Source of the DNA: Microvirga guangxiensis
Lineage (GTDB): Bacteria; Pseudomonadota; Alphaproteobacteria; Rhizobiales; Beijerinckiaceae
Reading direction: 5' to 3'
Assembly: GCF_900102135.1 (NCBI RefSeq)
Contig: NZ_FMVJ01000007.1
Location: forward strand, 124,001 to 188,000
Length of the DNA stretch: 64,000 nt
In this document: positions 8,193 to 16,181 of the stretch, one piece after another
Numbering within the stretch: position 1 is the first letter of the stretch
Layout of the letters: each line of letters starts with the position of its first letter
Notes under the pieces: generated by a model
Database searches by the model: none
What the model saw: the letters and a program-made list of their open reading frames with translations, nothing else
Told to the model about the DNA's origin: nothing
Translations under genes and position numbers: made by a program

Positions 8193-10238
8193 ATGACGGC
8201 TTCGACTAAGGTAGGCTCAACTTACCGCCCCGAAATCCAAGGAGTCCGCACCATCGGCGCCCTGCTGGTGGCATGCTTTCATATCTGGGGCGGGCGCGTC
8301 TCGGGCGGGGTCGACGTCTTCTTCGTCATTTCCGGATTCCTGATCACCGGCTCCCTCTACAAAGAGGTCCAAAGACACCAGACCATTGATGTGGTTGCAT
8401 TTTGGTGGCGGATCGCCAGACGCGTGGTCCCTATGGGAATTCTGGTTCTATTCTTTACGTTCCTGGCGATCATGGTCTTGATGCCGCCTCTGGAGCAGCG
8501 GGATTTTCTGCCGGAGATCGCCTACAGCGCCCTTCACCTTGAAAATTTCAAGCTCATGAGGAACGCGGTCGATTATCTCTCCCGCGACAATCCGCCGAGC
8601 CCGACGCAGCAGTTCTGGGCCCTGTCCGTACAGGTACAATTCTATGCGGTCTGGCCCTTTCTTCTCCTTGGGGTGGCCTTTGCCGCTCGCAAGGTCCGTT
8701 CGGCATGGACCGCATTCGCCCTGGCTCTAGCCTTGGTATTCCTTGCATCCCTCGCATATTCGATCATCCAGACCGGCCGAGACCCATCCCCGACATATTT
8801 CAATACGCTTGCCCGTGTCTGGGAGTTTGCAATCGGCGGCCTCGTTGCCGTCGCCGCGCCTCACCTGAATATTCCGCCAAAGGTGCGTTACGTCGCGGGA
8901 TGGGTTGGACTGATTGCGATCCTCAGTTGCGGCTTCCTGGTGCCTGCCTCCGCGCATTACCCCGGCTATGTCGCCCTCTGGCCTGTGCTCGGCGCAAGTC
9001 TCTTGCTCATTAGCGGCAGCAGTGGAGTGCGCTTTGGCGCCGATAGGCTGCTGAGTATGAAGCCCCTGGTTTTCATGGGGGACTTCTCCTTTTCGTTCTA
9101 CCTGTGGCACTGGCCGATCCTGATTTTCGCCATGCTCCTGACAGGCGAGACGAGCTTGGATCTAGCCCAGGGCCTTTCCGTCATCGCCGTAGCGCTTTGT
9201 TGCGCATATCTTTCTCATCGCTGGGTCGAGGAGCCTATTCAGACCATAGGCTTCGGCAAAACGTTCAGCCGCTTCCAGATGATCGGAGCTGCGCTGGTTC
9301 TGCCCGTCCTCCTGGCTGCATCCGTCACGATTGCGGTCGTCACTCACCCAGGAGGTGCGTCTGCTTCCATAGCGATCGAGGAATACCGCAAGCTGCCTCT
9401 TCAGCCGCCTTTGGAGACAGCGATGGGGGATATTCCCCGGATCAATCTCGACAACTGCAACCAGGCAGAGAAACGAGTCGAGTTGATCTCCTGCACGTAC
9501 GGTAACAAGACTAACCCCACAAAGACCATCGCTCTTGTGGGCGATTCCCATTCCGCTCACTGGTTTCCCGCTTTGGAGGTCCTAGCGAGGGAGAACGACT
9601 GGCGCCTTGTCGTTACGACAAAGGACGGATGTCCTCCCATGGCCTATGACCGCATGCATGCAACCTGCCGTGAATGGACGGAAGCCTTGGTGCAGCACTT
9701 GCTCAAGCTGAAGCCGGACGCAGTATTTACGACATCAACGCGCCCTAATCGCGGTCGTTTGCGGGATTCCAGTGGAAACGCCGCGAATGAGGGGAAGAAG
9801 GAATACGTCCCATCTGAGTTCCTCGAGCATTGGGCTCGCTTCGAGAACAGTGGTGTCACCTTCATCGCTCTTCGCGATACGCCGCGTTTGATCATCAATG
9901 CGCCCCGATGCCTCTCCGGCGCGCCTTCTCCCGGAATCAACTGTGGCCGCCCGCGCTCTGAAGTTCTGGACGACAAGGACCCGAGCACACGGCTGAACCC
10001 AAGACCGACGAATGTGAGTTTCATCGATCTCAACGATCAGTTCTGCACAAGGTACATGTGCCCCCCTGTTCAGAAGAACATCATCATGTACAGAGACGGC
10101 ACCCATCTGACGGCAACGTACGCTCGCCATCTCGCTCCTGCTCTCGGTGAGAGAATGGAGAAGGTCCGGCCGGATCTATTCCTGCCGGTTGCCCAGCGGA
10201 AGACAAGCGGACAGCGGGTCACTGACGCAGGCCAATAA
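8193..10238 (+). CDS. Acyltransferase-3 / SGNH fusion membrane protein, paralog 1
   Basis: 681 aa. Residues about 10-345 form an acyltransferase-3 domain with about ten hydrophobic helices; it begins YRPEIQGVRTIGALL and carries the conserved His of ACFHIW and the GGVDVFFVISGFLITG signature. After a linker helix, a periplasmic SGNH esterase-like domain follows, with block I VGDSHSAHWF (nucleophile Ser452) and a C-terminal DGTHL (Asp/His). This architecture (OafA/OafB, OatA-like) moves acetyl or other acyl groups onto extracytoplasmic glycans such as O-antigen, capsule or Nod-like oligosaccharides. The actual acceptor is unknown. Next to it is a diverged paralog. Codon usage and G+C are lower than in the flanking gcv and atp genes, which suggests acquisition by transfer (inference). 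Confidence 0.92.
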   Translation: MTASTKVGSTYRPEIQGVRTIGALLVACFHIWGGRVSGGVDVFFVISGFLITGSLYKEVQRHQTIDVVAFWWRIARRVVPMGILVLFFTFLAIMVLMPPLEQRDFLPEIAYSALHLENFKLMRNAVDYLSRDNPPSPTQQFWALSVQVQFYAVWPFLLLGVAFAARKVRSAWTAFALALALVFLASLAYSIIQTGRDPSPTYFNTLARVWEFAIGGLVAVAAPHLNIPPKVRYVAGWVGLIAILSCGFLVPASAHYPGYVALWPVLGASLLLISGSSGVRFGADRLLSMKPLVFMGDFSFSFYLWHWPILIFAMLLTGETSLDLAQGLSVIAVALCCAYLSHRWVEEPIQTIGFGKTFSRFQMIGAALVLPVLLAASVTIAVVTHPGGASASIAIEEYRKLPLQPPLETAMGDIPRINLDNCNQAEKRVELISCTYGNKTNPTKTIALVGDSHSAHWFPALEVLARENDWRLVVTTKDGCPPMAYDRMHATCREWTEALVQHLLKLKPDAVFTTSTRPNRGRLRDSSGNAANEGKKEYVPSEFLEHWARFENSGVTFIALRDTPRLIINAPRCLSGAPSPGINCGRPRSEVLDDKDPSTRLNPRPTNVSFIDLNDQFCTRYMCPPVQKNIIMYRDGTHLTATYARHLAPALGERMEKVRPDLFLPVAQRKTSGQRVTDAGQ

Positions 10239-10532
10239 GCTGTAAGGTTTTTGACAGCTGCGGCTCACGCACATGGCGTGCAGAAGTCCTCGTCGGTAGT
10301 CGCACCTGCATGTTCGGAGAGGATGCAAGCCGTTTTCTTCCTGATAGGAGCAAACTCAGGGAATTACTTCACGTCACCTGAGTTGTTACGGCAGCATCCA
10401 CTCAGAGAGTATGTTCAGAATTTCTGGCGGGGCGTCCGTTGCGGGCATCTCGCAAGATGCACCATGGCTTTGATCTCGTCTCTCCAGGCGAGCTCCTCCC
10501 TTCGCTGCCGGAACTATGAAGAGCATAGGTTC
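10239..10532. other. Intergenic region between the two acyltransferase genes
   Basis: 294 bases. An open frame continues upstream from the second acyltransferase to a TTG at 10251, but its predicted residues (Cys/Ser-rich, no hydrophobic pattern) resemble no acyltransferase N-terminus. I treat it as non-coding. No clear terminator or promoter pair is visible. Confidence 0.4.
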
Positions 10533-12599
10533 ATGGTTGCTGCGAGAGCTGAGAACTCGACTTACCGCCCCGAAATCCAAGGGGTCCGCACTATCGGCGC
10601 CCTGTTGGTGGCGTGCTTTCACATCTGGGGCGGGCGCGTCTCGGGTGGCGTGGATGTCTTCTTCGTCATTTCCGGTTTTCTCATCACCGGTTCTCTTTAC
10701 CGGGAAGATCTGAAAACAGGTGGCATTCGGCTGATCGTTTTCTGGGGGCGGATCGCCAGAAGAGTTGCGCCCGTTGCTTATTTCGTTCTTGCTCTGACTA
10801 CGATCGCGGCTTTCGTTCTGTTGCCCGGGGCAGAAGTGTCGCGATTCCTGAGCGAAACGATCGCCAGCGTCTTTCATGTCGAGAACATCAATCTCATGAT
10901 GAAATCCGTTGATTATCTCGAGAGGGATGCGGCGTTAAGTCCGGTCCAGCAATTCTGGGCTTTGTCGATCCAGATTCAGTTCTATGCCGTATGGCCGTTC
11001 ATGATCCTGGCAACCGGCTGGCTATCGCGCCTGTTCAGCCGGCCCGTTGCAATCCCGATCATCGTGCTGACGGCGGTTTTTGTCACTTCGCTCGCTTACT
11101 CCATCACTGAGACTGCAGCGGATCCGGCTCCTACCTACTTCAATCCGCTAGCGCGCGTCTGGGAGTTTTCCCTGGGTGGTCTCGCTGCGATCCTGCTCCC
11201 GCATGTAGCGTTGCCGCACCTGATGCGGATCCTAGTGGGTTGGGCGGGCCTAGCACTGATCGTCAGCTGCGGCTTCATCATTCCTGCTTCTATCAAGTTT
11301 CCAGGCTATGTCGCTCTCTGGCCGACGCTCGGCGCGGTTCTGGTCCTCGCTTCCACTCATACGCAGAGCCGATACGGTGTCGACCGGATCTTGGCCTCGA
11401 AGCCGCTTGTGCTGCTAGGCGACGTTTCGTTCTCCTTCTACCTCTGGCACTGGCCGATCTTGATCTTCTACACGGTCGTTCAAAACAGCAGCAAAGTCGG
11501 ACTCGGCAGTGGATTACTGATTCTCTTGGTCTCTTTAGTCGGGGCCTATGTGACGACACGCTTTCTCGAACAGCCCCTTCAGCGCTCGCCCATCGGCAAG
11601 CAGAAGCCTTGGCAGATTCATGCGCTGTCCACGGGATGTGCTGCGCCTGTCATCGCGGCGGTGCTGGTCTGGATCATATCCCTGCATGTTGCGGAGAGCC
11701 GACGGGAGGAGGCTATGACCCTGATGAAGGCGCAATATCAGGGTGGTGCATTCCCGCTGACACGTGAGGCTGTCGTAAAGCCGGGCATTCCTATTTATCC
11801 CCCTGAGGAAATGCTGGAGCCACTAAAGCAGCAGTATTGCCAGCAAAGCATCGCCAAGAGCGAAGTCATTACTTGCGAGCGAGGTGTCAGTAGAGAAGAG
11901 GCCTTGAGGACGGTTGTCGTCGTTGGTGGCTCGCATTCGGAGCATTGGCTGCCGGCGATAGGGCAAATTGCGCAAGAGCAAAAATGGAGGCTGATCGCCA
12001 TCACCAAAGGAGCGTGTCCCTTCATGTTCTTGCCAGATATGGCATCGCCGTGTGCCATCTGGAATGAGAGCGTTTATAAGCTTCTGGTAGAACTCCAGCC
12101 CGATATGGTTTTCACCACGTCGACCCGCCGCAGAATTACTCGTCAAGAAGGCGAGTCGATACAATATGTTCCGGAGAGCTATCTCACACAATGGGAAAGG
12201 CTGGCTGAAAAGAACATTCAGATCGTTGCCATTCGCGACAACCCAAAGATGCAGCTTAACCTCTTGAGATGTGTTGCAGCCAATCCGCGCGATGTCCTGC
12301 CCTGCTCAAGGCCACGTCATGCGGTCATCGATCCTGTCAGCCCTGTAGAATTGCTCAATCCTCAACCTAAGAACGTTGCATTCATCGATCTGACAGATCG
12401 GTTCTGCGATCAGGAATATTGCTATCCTGTCGGCGGCAATGTGTTGATCTATCGCGACACCCAACACATTACCCGGGAATATGCCCGTACGCTGGCAGCT
12501 CCGCTCTCGCAGGAAATCAAGAGGGTTCGCCCGGATCTTTTCTCTCCGGTTGATCCGAAAAGCACGGACAAGCACCAGATTGTTGAGGCGGACGGATAG
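10533..12599 (+). CDS. Acyltransferase-3 / SGNH fusion membrane protein, paralog 2
   Basis: 688 aa from the ATG at 10533, which gives an N-terminus aligned with paralog 1 (both reach STYRPEIQGVRTIG within about 10 residues). It has the same layout: multi-helix acyltransferase-3 domain, then a periplasmic SGNH domain. The nucleophile block reads VGGSHSEHWL instead of GDSH: Ser467 is kept but the Asp before it is Gly. The C-terminal Asp and His are kept (RDTQHI). The 47 residues from TYRPEIQ to ITGSLY are identical to paralog 1, while the rest is clearly diverged. G+C is low in places (28 of 60 bases in 12061-12120). It probably acts on the same kind of surface glycan with different specificity (inference). 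Confidence 0.9.
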   Translation: MVAARAENSTYRPEIQGVRTIGALLVACFHIWGGRVSGGVDVFFVISGFLITGSLYREDLKTGGIRLIVFWGRIARRVAPVAYFVLALTTIAAFVLLPGAEVSRFLSETIASVFHVENINLMMKSVDYLERDAALSPVQQFWALSIQIQFYAVWPFMILATGWLSRLFSRPVAIPIIVLTAVFVTSLAYSITETAADPAPTYFNPLARVWEFSLGGLAAILLPHVALPHLMRILVGWAGLALIVSCGFIIPASIKFPGYVALWPTLGAVLVLASTHTQSRYGVDRILASKPLVLLGDVSFSFYLWHWPILIFYTVVQNSSKVGLGSGLLILLVSLVGAYVTTRFLEQPLQRSPIGKQKPWQIHALSTGCAAPVIAAVLVWIISLHVAESRREEAMTLMKAQYQGGAFPLTREAVVKPGIPIYPPEEMLEPLKQQYCQQSIAKSEVITCERGVSREEALRTVVVVGGSHSEHWLPAIGQIAQEQKWRLIAITKGACPFMFLPDMASPCAIWNESVYKLLVELQPDMVFTTSTRRRITRQEGESIQYVPESYLTQWERLAEKNIQIVAIRDNPKMQLNLLRCVAANPRDVLPCSRPRHAVIDPVSPVELLNPQPKNVAFIDLTDRFCDQEYCYPVGGNVLIYRDTQHITREYARTLAAPLSQEIKRVRPDLFSPVDPKSTDKHQIVEADG

Positions 12600-12666
12600 C
12601 TGGCGACTGAAGCGCGATATCCGTTCACGCATTCCGTAAGCTGATGGGTCAGTTCTGCTCGCCTCG

Positions 12667-13311
12667 TCACCGAAGGATCGTTTCGGGCAGTTCTTCCATT
12701 CGTTCGATCAATGCCGTCGCACCGGCCTGTAGCAGTTTCTGCGCATGGTTCGGCCCGCAATGGCTGCCGCCTGTAAAGCCGATCACGCGCATTCCGGCGG
12801 CAATGGCCGCCTGCACTCCCGCGGTTGAATCCTCGATCACGAGACAATCCTTCGGATCGGCGCCCATCCGCTCCGCTGCAAAAAGAAACAGGTCGGGCGC
12901 CGGCTTGCCGTGCGCCACCTGCGTTGCACTGAAGACGTTCTCGAAGAGATCGGCGAGGCCTGTCACGCGCAGCGATAGAGCGATTCGTTCCGGGACTGAG
13001 GAGGAAGCGACGCAGCGCGGATAGGGCAGGGCGAGAATCGCCTCGCGCACGCCGTCGATCGGTTGCAGCTCCGTTTCGAACCGCTGGTAGAGAGCGGTGT
13101 TGATTCGTTCGCTCAGATCCTCAGGCAATGTGCAGGCATGGTCCGCCTCGATGCGGGCGATCATGTCCTTCATGCTTTTTCCGACGAATTCGCGTGTGAT
13201 GTCGTCGACGGTATAGGGCAGACCGAGCCCGGACAGGATGTCGGCGTCGATCTGGCAGGCGAGGGTCTCGGAATCAACCAGAACACCGTCGCAGTCGAAA
13301 ATCAGCAGCAT
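12667..13311 (-). CDS. HAD-superfamily hydrolase (phosphoglycolate phosphatase / beta-phosphoglucomutase-like)
   Basis: 214 aa from the ATG at 13311 (AGAGGA Shine-Dalgarno just upstream). HAD motif I FDCDGVLVDSE lies at the N-terminus with Asp nucleophile and acid/base Asp, motif II is in CVASSS, the motif III Lys is in HGKPAPDLFL, and motif IV is VIEDSTAGVQAA. The C1 cap domain lies between motifs I and II. Substrate class (sugar phosphate or phosphoglycolate) cannot be fixed. The gene lies directly downstream of the atp operon on the same strand, with the atp terminator hairpin ending 15 bases before its start codon. Its expression must therefore come from read-through or from a promoter inside atpF. 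Confidence 0.88.
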   Translation of the reverse strand: MLLIFDCDGVLVDSETLACQIDADILSGLGLPYTVDDITREFVGKSMKDMIARIEADHACTLPEDLSERINTALYQRFETELQPIDGVREAILALPYPRCVASSSVPERIALSLRVTGLADLFENVFSATQVAHGKPAPDLFLFAAERMGADPKDCLVIEDSTAGVQAAIAAGMRVIGFTGGSHCGPNHAQKLLQAGATALIERMEELPETILR

Positions 13312-13325
13312 GTTTCCTCTCAAGC

Positions 13326-13355
13326 AAAAAGGCCGCCTTTGAAGGCGGCCTTTTT
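13326..13355. terminator. Bidirectional-type terminator at the end of the atp operon
   Basis: Perfect 12-bp stem AAAAAGGCCGCC / GGCGGCCTTTTT (13326-13337 with 13344-13355) with loop TTTGAA. On the minus strand it follows atpF by 24 bases. It stands immediately before the ribosome-binding site of the HAD gene. Confidence 0.88.
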
Positions 13356-13379
13356 AAACGGTGCCGGTGTTGCGCGAGC

Positions 13380-13865
13380 TTACTGCAGCTTCGCGCGCAC
13401 GTCGGTCAGGCCCTTGCTCACCAGCGCCGAGGCGGTGCTGCCGTTGATCTCCTGGCGCAGCACGCGCTCGGAGGCCTTGACGGCGGCGTCGACAGCGGCG
13501 GCGCGGACCTCGGCGGAGGCCTGGGCCTCGGCCTGGGCGATCTTTGCCTCGGCGGAAGCGGTGCGGCGCTTCACGAAGTCGGCCATCTTCTCCTGGGCTT
13601 CGGCGGCAAGGCGCTCGGCCTCTTGCTTGGCGTTGGAGACGATCTCGGCGGCCTCGCGCTCGGCGGCGGCACGCTTGGACTCGAACTCCTTCAGGAGGTT
13701 TTCGGCATCCTGACGCAGGCGCTTGGCCTCGGCCAGTTCGTCGGCGATGCGCTTGCCGCGGGAATCGAGCTGATTGCCGATGGTGCGGGGAACGCCGTAG
13801 TAATACAGCAACCCGATGAAGATGAATAAGGAGACGGCAACCCAGAAGGTGGGATTGGCTAGCAT
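13380..13865 (-). CDS. atpF: F0F1 ATP synthase subunit b
   Basis: 161 aa from the ATG at 13865 (AGGAG upstream). One N-terminal transmembrane helix (FWVAVSLFIFIGLLYYYGV) is followed by a long Ala/Glu/Lys/Arg coiled coil, as in the peripheral stalk b subunit. An open frame runs 40 codons further upstream into atpF', but those residues are not b-like. Order atpB-atpE-atpF'-atpF with separate b and b' is typical of alphaproteobacteria. It forms a heterodimeric stalk with b'. Confidence 0.93.
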   Translation of the reverse strand: MLANPTFWVAVSLFIFIGLLYYYGVPRTIGNQLDSRGKRIADELAEAKRLRQDAENLLKEFESKRAAAEREAAEIVSNAKQEAERLAAEAQEKMADFVKRRTASAEAKIAQAEAQASAEVRAAAVDAAVKASERVLRQEINGSTASALVSKGLTDVRAKLQ

Positions 13866-13875
13866 GGGGCTCTCC

Positions 13876-14427
13876 TTACGCCTGGGTTTGATCGAGGGCG
13901 GCTTCGACCGACTGCGGAGCAGGGGCCTTGCCGGTGATCCGTTCGACGATGGCCGTGGCAGTCTCGGCGGCGATGCCGCGGACATGGCTCATGGCCTGCG
14001 TCTTCTTGGTGGCGATGGTGGCTTCCGATTCAGCCAGACGCTTGTTGAGGTCGGCTTCCAGGGCCTTGCGCTTGGCGTCGCTCTCAGCGGCGAGCTTGGC
14101 GCGGGTTTCCTGGGCGAGAGCCTGAGCGCGGCCCTTGGCCTCGGCCAGAGCCTTCTCGTAGGCGGAGCCTGCCTCTTCCGCACGGGCCTTCATGGCGGCG
14201 GCCTCGTCGAGATCCTTCGCAATGAGCGCGCGGCGGTTCTCGATGATGCCGGACAGACGCGGCAGAACGAGCTTCGAGAGAAGCGTATAGAGCAGCACGA
14301 AGGTGATCGCGAGCCAGATGATCTGACCGGCGAAGGTTTCCGTCGCGAAAGGCGGGAAGGTGGCATCCGCCGCGTGGGCGCCGCCGTGAGCTTCCGTACC
14401 AGCCTGGGTGGTCTGAGCCTGAGCCAT
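13876..14427 (-). CDS. atpG: F0F1 ATP synthase subunit b'
   Basis: 183 aa. An N-terminal Gly/Ala/His-rich segment precedes the transmembrane helix (FAGQIIWLAITFVLLYTLLS), then LPRLSGIIENRRALIAKDLDEA begins the coiled coil. The N-terminal extension ahead of the membrane helix and its place before atpF identify it as b' (also called atpF2 or atpX). It is separated from atpE by a 107-base spacer with two hairpins. Confidence 0.93.
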   Translation of the reverse strand: MAQAQTTQAGTEAHGGAHAADATFPPFATETFAGQIIWLAITFVLLYTLLSKLVLPRLSGIIENRRALIAKDLDEAAAMKARAEEAGSAYEKALAEAKGRAQALAQETRAKLAAESDAKRKALEADLNKRLAESEATIATKKTQAMSHVRGIAAETATAIVERITGKAPAPQSVEAALDQTQA

Positions 14428-14453
14428 GGAAAAACGGTCCTGGAATGTGGAAA

Positions 14454-14510
14454 TGACGGCGGGTTTTCCGCCGTCACTGTCTCAAGCAAGGCTTCAACCT
14501 GAGCCTTGCT
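14454..14510 (-). promoter_or_regulatory. Two intercistronic hairpins between atpE and atpF'
   Basis: Two hairpins. One is 14454-14462 paired with 14468-14476 (TGACGGCGG / CCGCCGTCA, loop GTTTT). The other is 14485-14493 paired with 14502-14510 (AGCAAGGCT / AGCCTTGCT). Neither has a good T-run on the minus strand. They may protect the upstream atpE message or limit read-through, helping to set the high ratio of c subunits to b subunits (inference from other atp operons). Confidence 0.55.
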
Positions 14511-14534
14511 CTCCCGATCACCGAAAGAAGTGAA

Positions 14535-14759
14535 TTAGGTGAACAGCAGGAGAAGGGCGACGACGAGGCAGAAGATGCCGAGGCCTTCCGCGAGCGCCGC
14601 ACCGATGAACGCACGAGCGAACTGGCCGTCGGCAGCCGACGGGTTACGCAGGGCGCCCGACAGGAAGTTGCCGAAAATGTTGCCGACGCCGAGAGCGGCG
14701 AGGCCCATGCCGAAGCAGGCCAGGCCCGCGCCGAGGTACTTGAAAGCGATAGGATCCAT
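14535..14759 (-). CDS. atpE: F0F1 ATP synthase subunit c
   Basis: 74 aa hairpin proteolipid. Helix 1 has the Gly/Ala-rich [21 protein letters not shown], the polar loop contains RNPSA, and helix 2 carries the ion-binding Glu in [14 protein letters not shown]. No Na+-type ligand pattern is evident, so proton coupling is expected. It forms the membrane ring that turns against AtpB. Confidence 0.96.
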   Translation of the reverse strand: MDPIAFKYLGAGLACFGMGLAALGVGNIFGNFLSGALRNPSAADGQFARAFIGAALAEGLGIFCLVVALLLLFT

Positions 14760-14814
14760 CGTGATCTCCTAGGGGTGATGATCGGGAGAGAGGGAAGAGG
14801 GACGACGCCGCGCC

Positions 14815-15543
14815 TTAGTGTCCCGGATGCAGGGCGTCGTTGAGGTAGATGCAGGTCAACACCGTGAAGACGTAGGCCTGCAGCGCGGCGACGAGGAACT
14901 CGAGCGCCGTAAGACCAACCGCCATGAGAAGCGGAAGAGGGGAGAGAAGCGCGATGCCGATGCCGGCGGTGCCGAGCGACACCACGAAGCCGCCGAAGAC
15001 CTTGAGCGCAATGTGGCCGGCCAGCATGTTCGCGAAGAGACGCAGGGACAGGGAGATCGGACGTGAGAGGAAGGAGATGATCTCGATCACGGTGATGAAG
15101 GGCAGAAGCCAGCCCGGCACGCCCGAGGGCGTGAAGAGATGCAGGAAGTGCAGGCCGTGGGCGACGAAGCCGTAAACGATCACGGTGCCGATCACCAGGA
15201 ACGCGAGCGCGAAGGTCACGACGATCTGGCTGGTGACGGTGAAGAAACCTGGGACCATGCCGAGCAGGTTTGCCGTCAGCACGAACATGAAGAGGGAGAA
15301 CACGAAGGGGAAGAACTTCATGCCTTCGCGGCCTGTCGTGTCGGTCAGCGTGTTGGCCACGAAATCGTGCAGGATCTCAGCGACCGACTGCGCACGGCCG
15401 GGAACCAGGGCCTTCTTGCGCGTGGCGTAGAGCAATCCACCGACGATGACCGCTGCAGCGCCGAGCATGAACAGCGATGAATTGGTGAAATTGATAATCG
15501 GAATGATGGGCTTGACCTGAAATTGTTCGATCGGGCTCGCCAT
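14815..15543 (-). CDS. atpB: F0F1 ATP synthase subunit a
   Basis: 242 aa, five to six transmembrane helices. The essential Arg is in the helix [18 protein letters not shown], and the C-terminal helix [24 protein letters not shown] is typical. It provides the two proton half-channels. It lies between atpI and atpE on the same strand. Confidence 0.96.
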   Translation of the reverse strand: MASPIEQFQVKPIIPIINFTNSSLFMLGAAAVIVGGLLYATRKKALVPGRAQSVAEILHDFVANTLTDTTGREGMKFFPFVFSLFMFVLTANLLGMVPGFFTVTSQIVVTFALAFLVIGTVIVYGFVAHGLHFLHLFTPSGVPGWLLPFITVIEIISFLSRPISLSLRLFANMLAGHIALKVFGGFVVSLGTAGIGIALLSPLPLLMAVGLTALEFLVAALQAYVFTVLTCIYLNDALHPGH

Positions 15544-15603
15544 GATCCGCTCTCAAATCCTGCTGTTGCGCTGCTGCTTAAACGTTACCGAAACCGAGGC
15601 TTC

Positions 15604-15975
15604 TCACTTTTTGTCGTCATACCGGGCTGATTTCACTGCGCCCGATGCTCGAAGAAGATTGAGCATGCCGGCGCAGAAGCCGAGGATGAGACAAATAATG
15701 AGACCCCAAGGCGAAATGCCGAACAGTTTGTCGATGAGCCAACCCAGCACGCCGCCGGCAAGAACCCCTGAAACGAATTCGGCCGAATACCTGAAGGCCT
15801 GGCCGATCGCGGTGTTGTCTTGCTTTGGTCGTTCACGAGGTTCAGCCTCAGCCCGCTGTACGGATGCTTGTGAGATCCGTGCATCGAGAGATTTCAGCCT
15901 CGCCGAAAGGTTGGCGTCATCGGCACCATCCGGTTTCCGCTCATTTTCGCCGTTCCGCCCGGTAGGGTCCGCCAT
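15604..15975 (-). CDS. atpI: F0F1 ATP synthase assembly protein I (AtpI family)
   Basis: 123 aa. The N-terminal half is charged and cytoplasmic. Two transmembrane helices follow (FVSGVLAGGVLGWLIDKLFG and WGLIICLILGFCAGMLNLLRA), the AtpI/DUF pattern. It probably assists c-ring assembly. It is the first gene of the operon. TTTTAGGAGATCGC supplies AGGAG at good spacing before the ATG. Confidence 0.9.
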   Translation of the reverse strand: MADPTGRNGENERKPDGADDANLSARLKSLDARISQASVQRAEAEPRERPKQDNTAIGQAFRYSAEFVSGVLAGGVLGWLIDKLFGISPWGLIICLILGFCAGMLNLLRASGAVKSARYDDKK

Positions 15976-16037
15976 TGCGATCTCCTAAAAAGCGTTGCGG
16001 GAAAATGCTTGGAAGCCTGGCCCCGAAAGCCGGGCGC

Positions 16038-16066
16038 AACATATGAGCGGGGGTCCCCCCTGTCAA
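16038..16066 (-). promoter_or_regulatory. Sigma-70-type promoter of the atp operon
   Basis: On the minus strand TTGACA (16066-16061), a 17-base spacer, then TATGTT (16043-16038): a near-consensus promoter about 60 bases before the atpI ATG. The spacer contains a G6-A-C5 dyad, an unusual palindrome between -35 and -10 that may serve as an operator or alter promoter geometry (inference). Confidence 0.75.
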
Positions 16067-16181
16067 GGACCGTCTGAAAACAGTTAAGTAATTGATAAAA
16101 CTAGATAAAGTGCGTTTTCACGCATACTTGAGCAGAAAGCGCACACGTTTTTAAGGCTGAAGGAAGGCGGGCCTGAAAGCC

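Noticed and set aside
10251..10532. N-terminal extension of acyltransferase paralog 2
   Set aside because: It would start at a TTG and encode 94 residues with no hydrophobic or family pattern, while the ATG at 10533 aligns with paralog 1.
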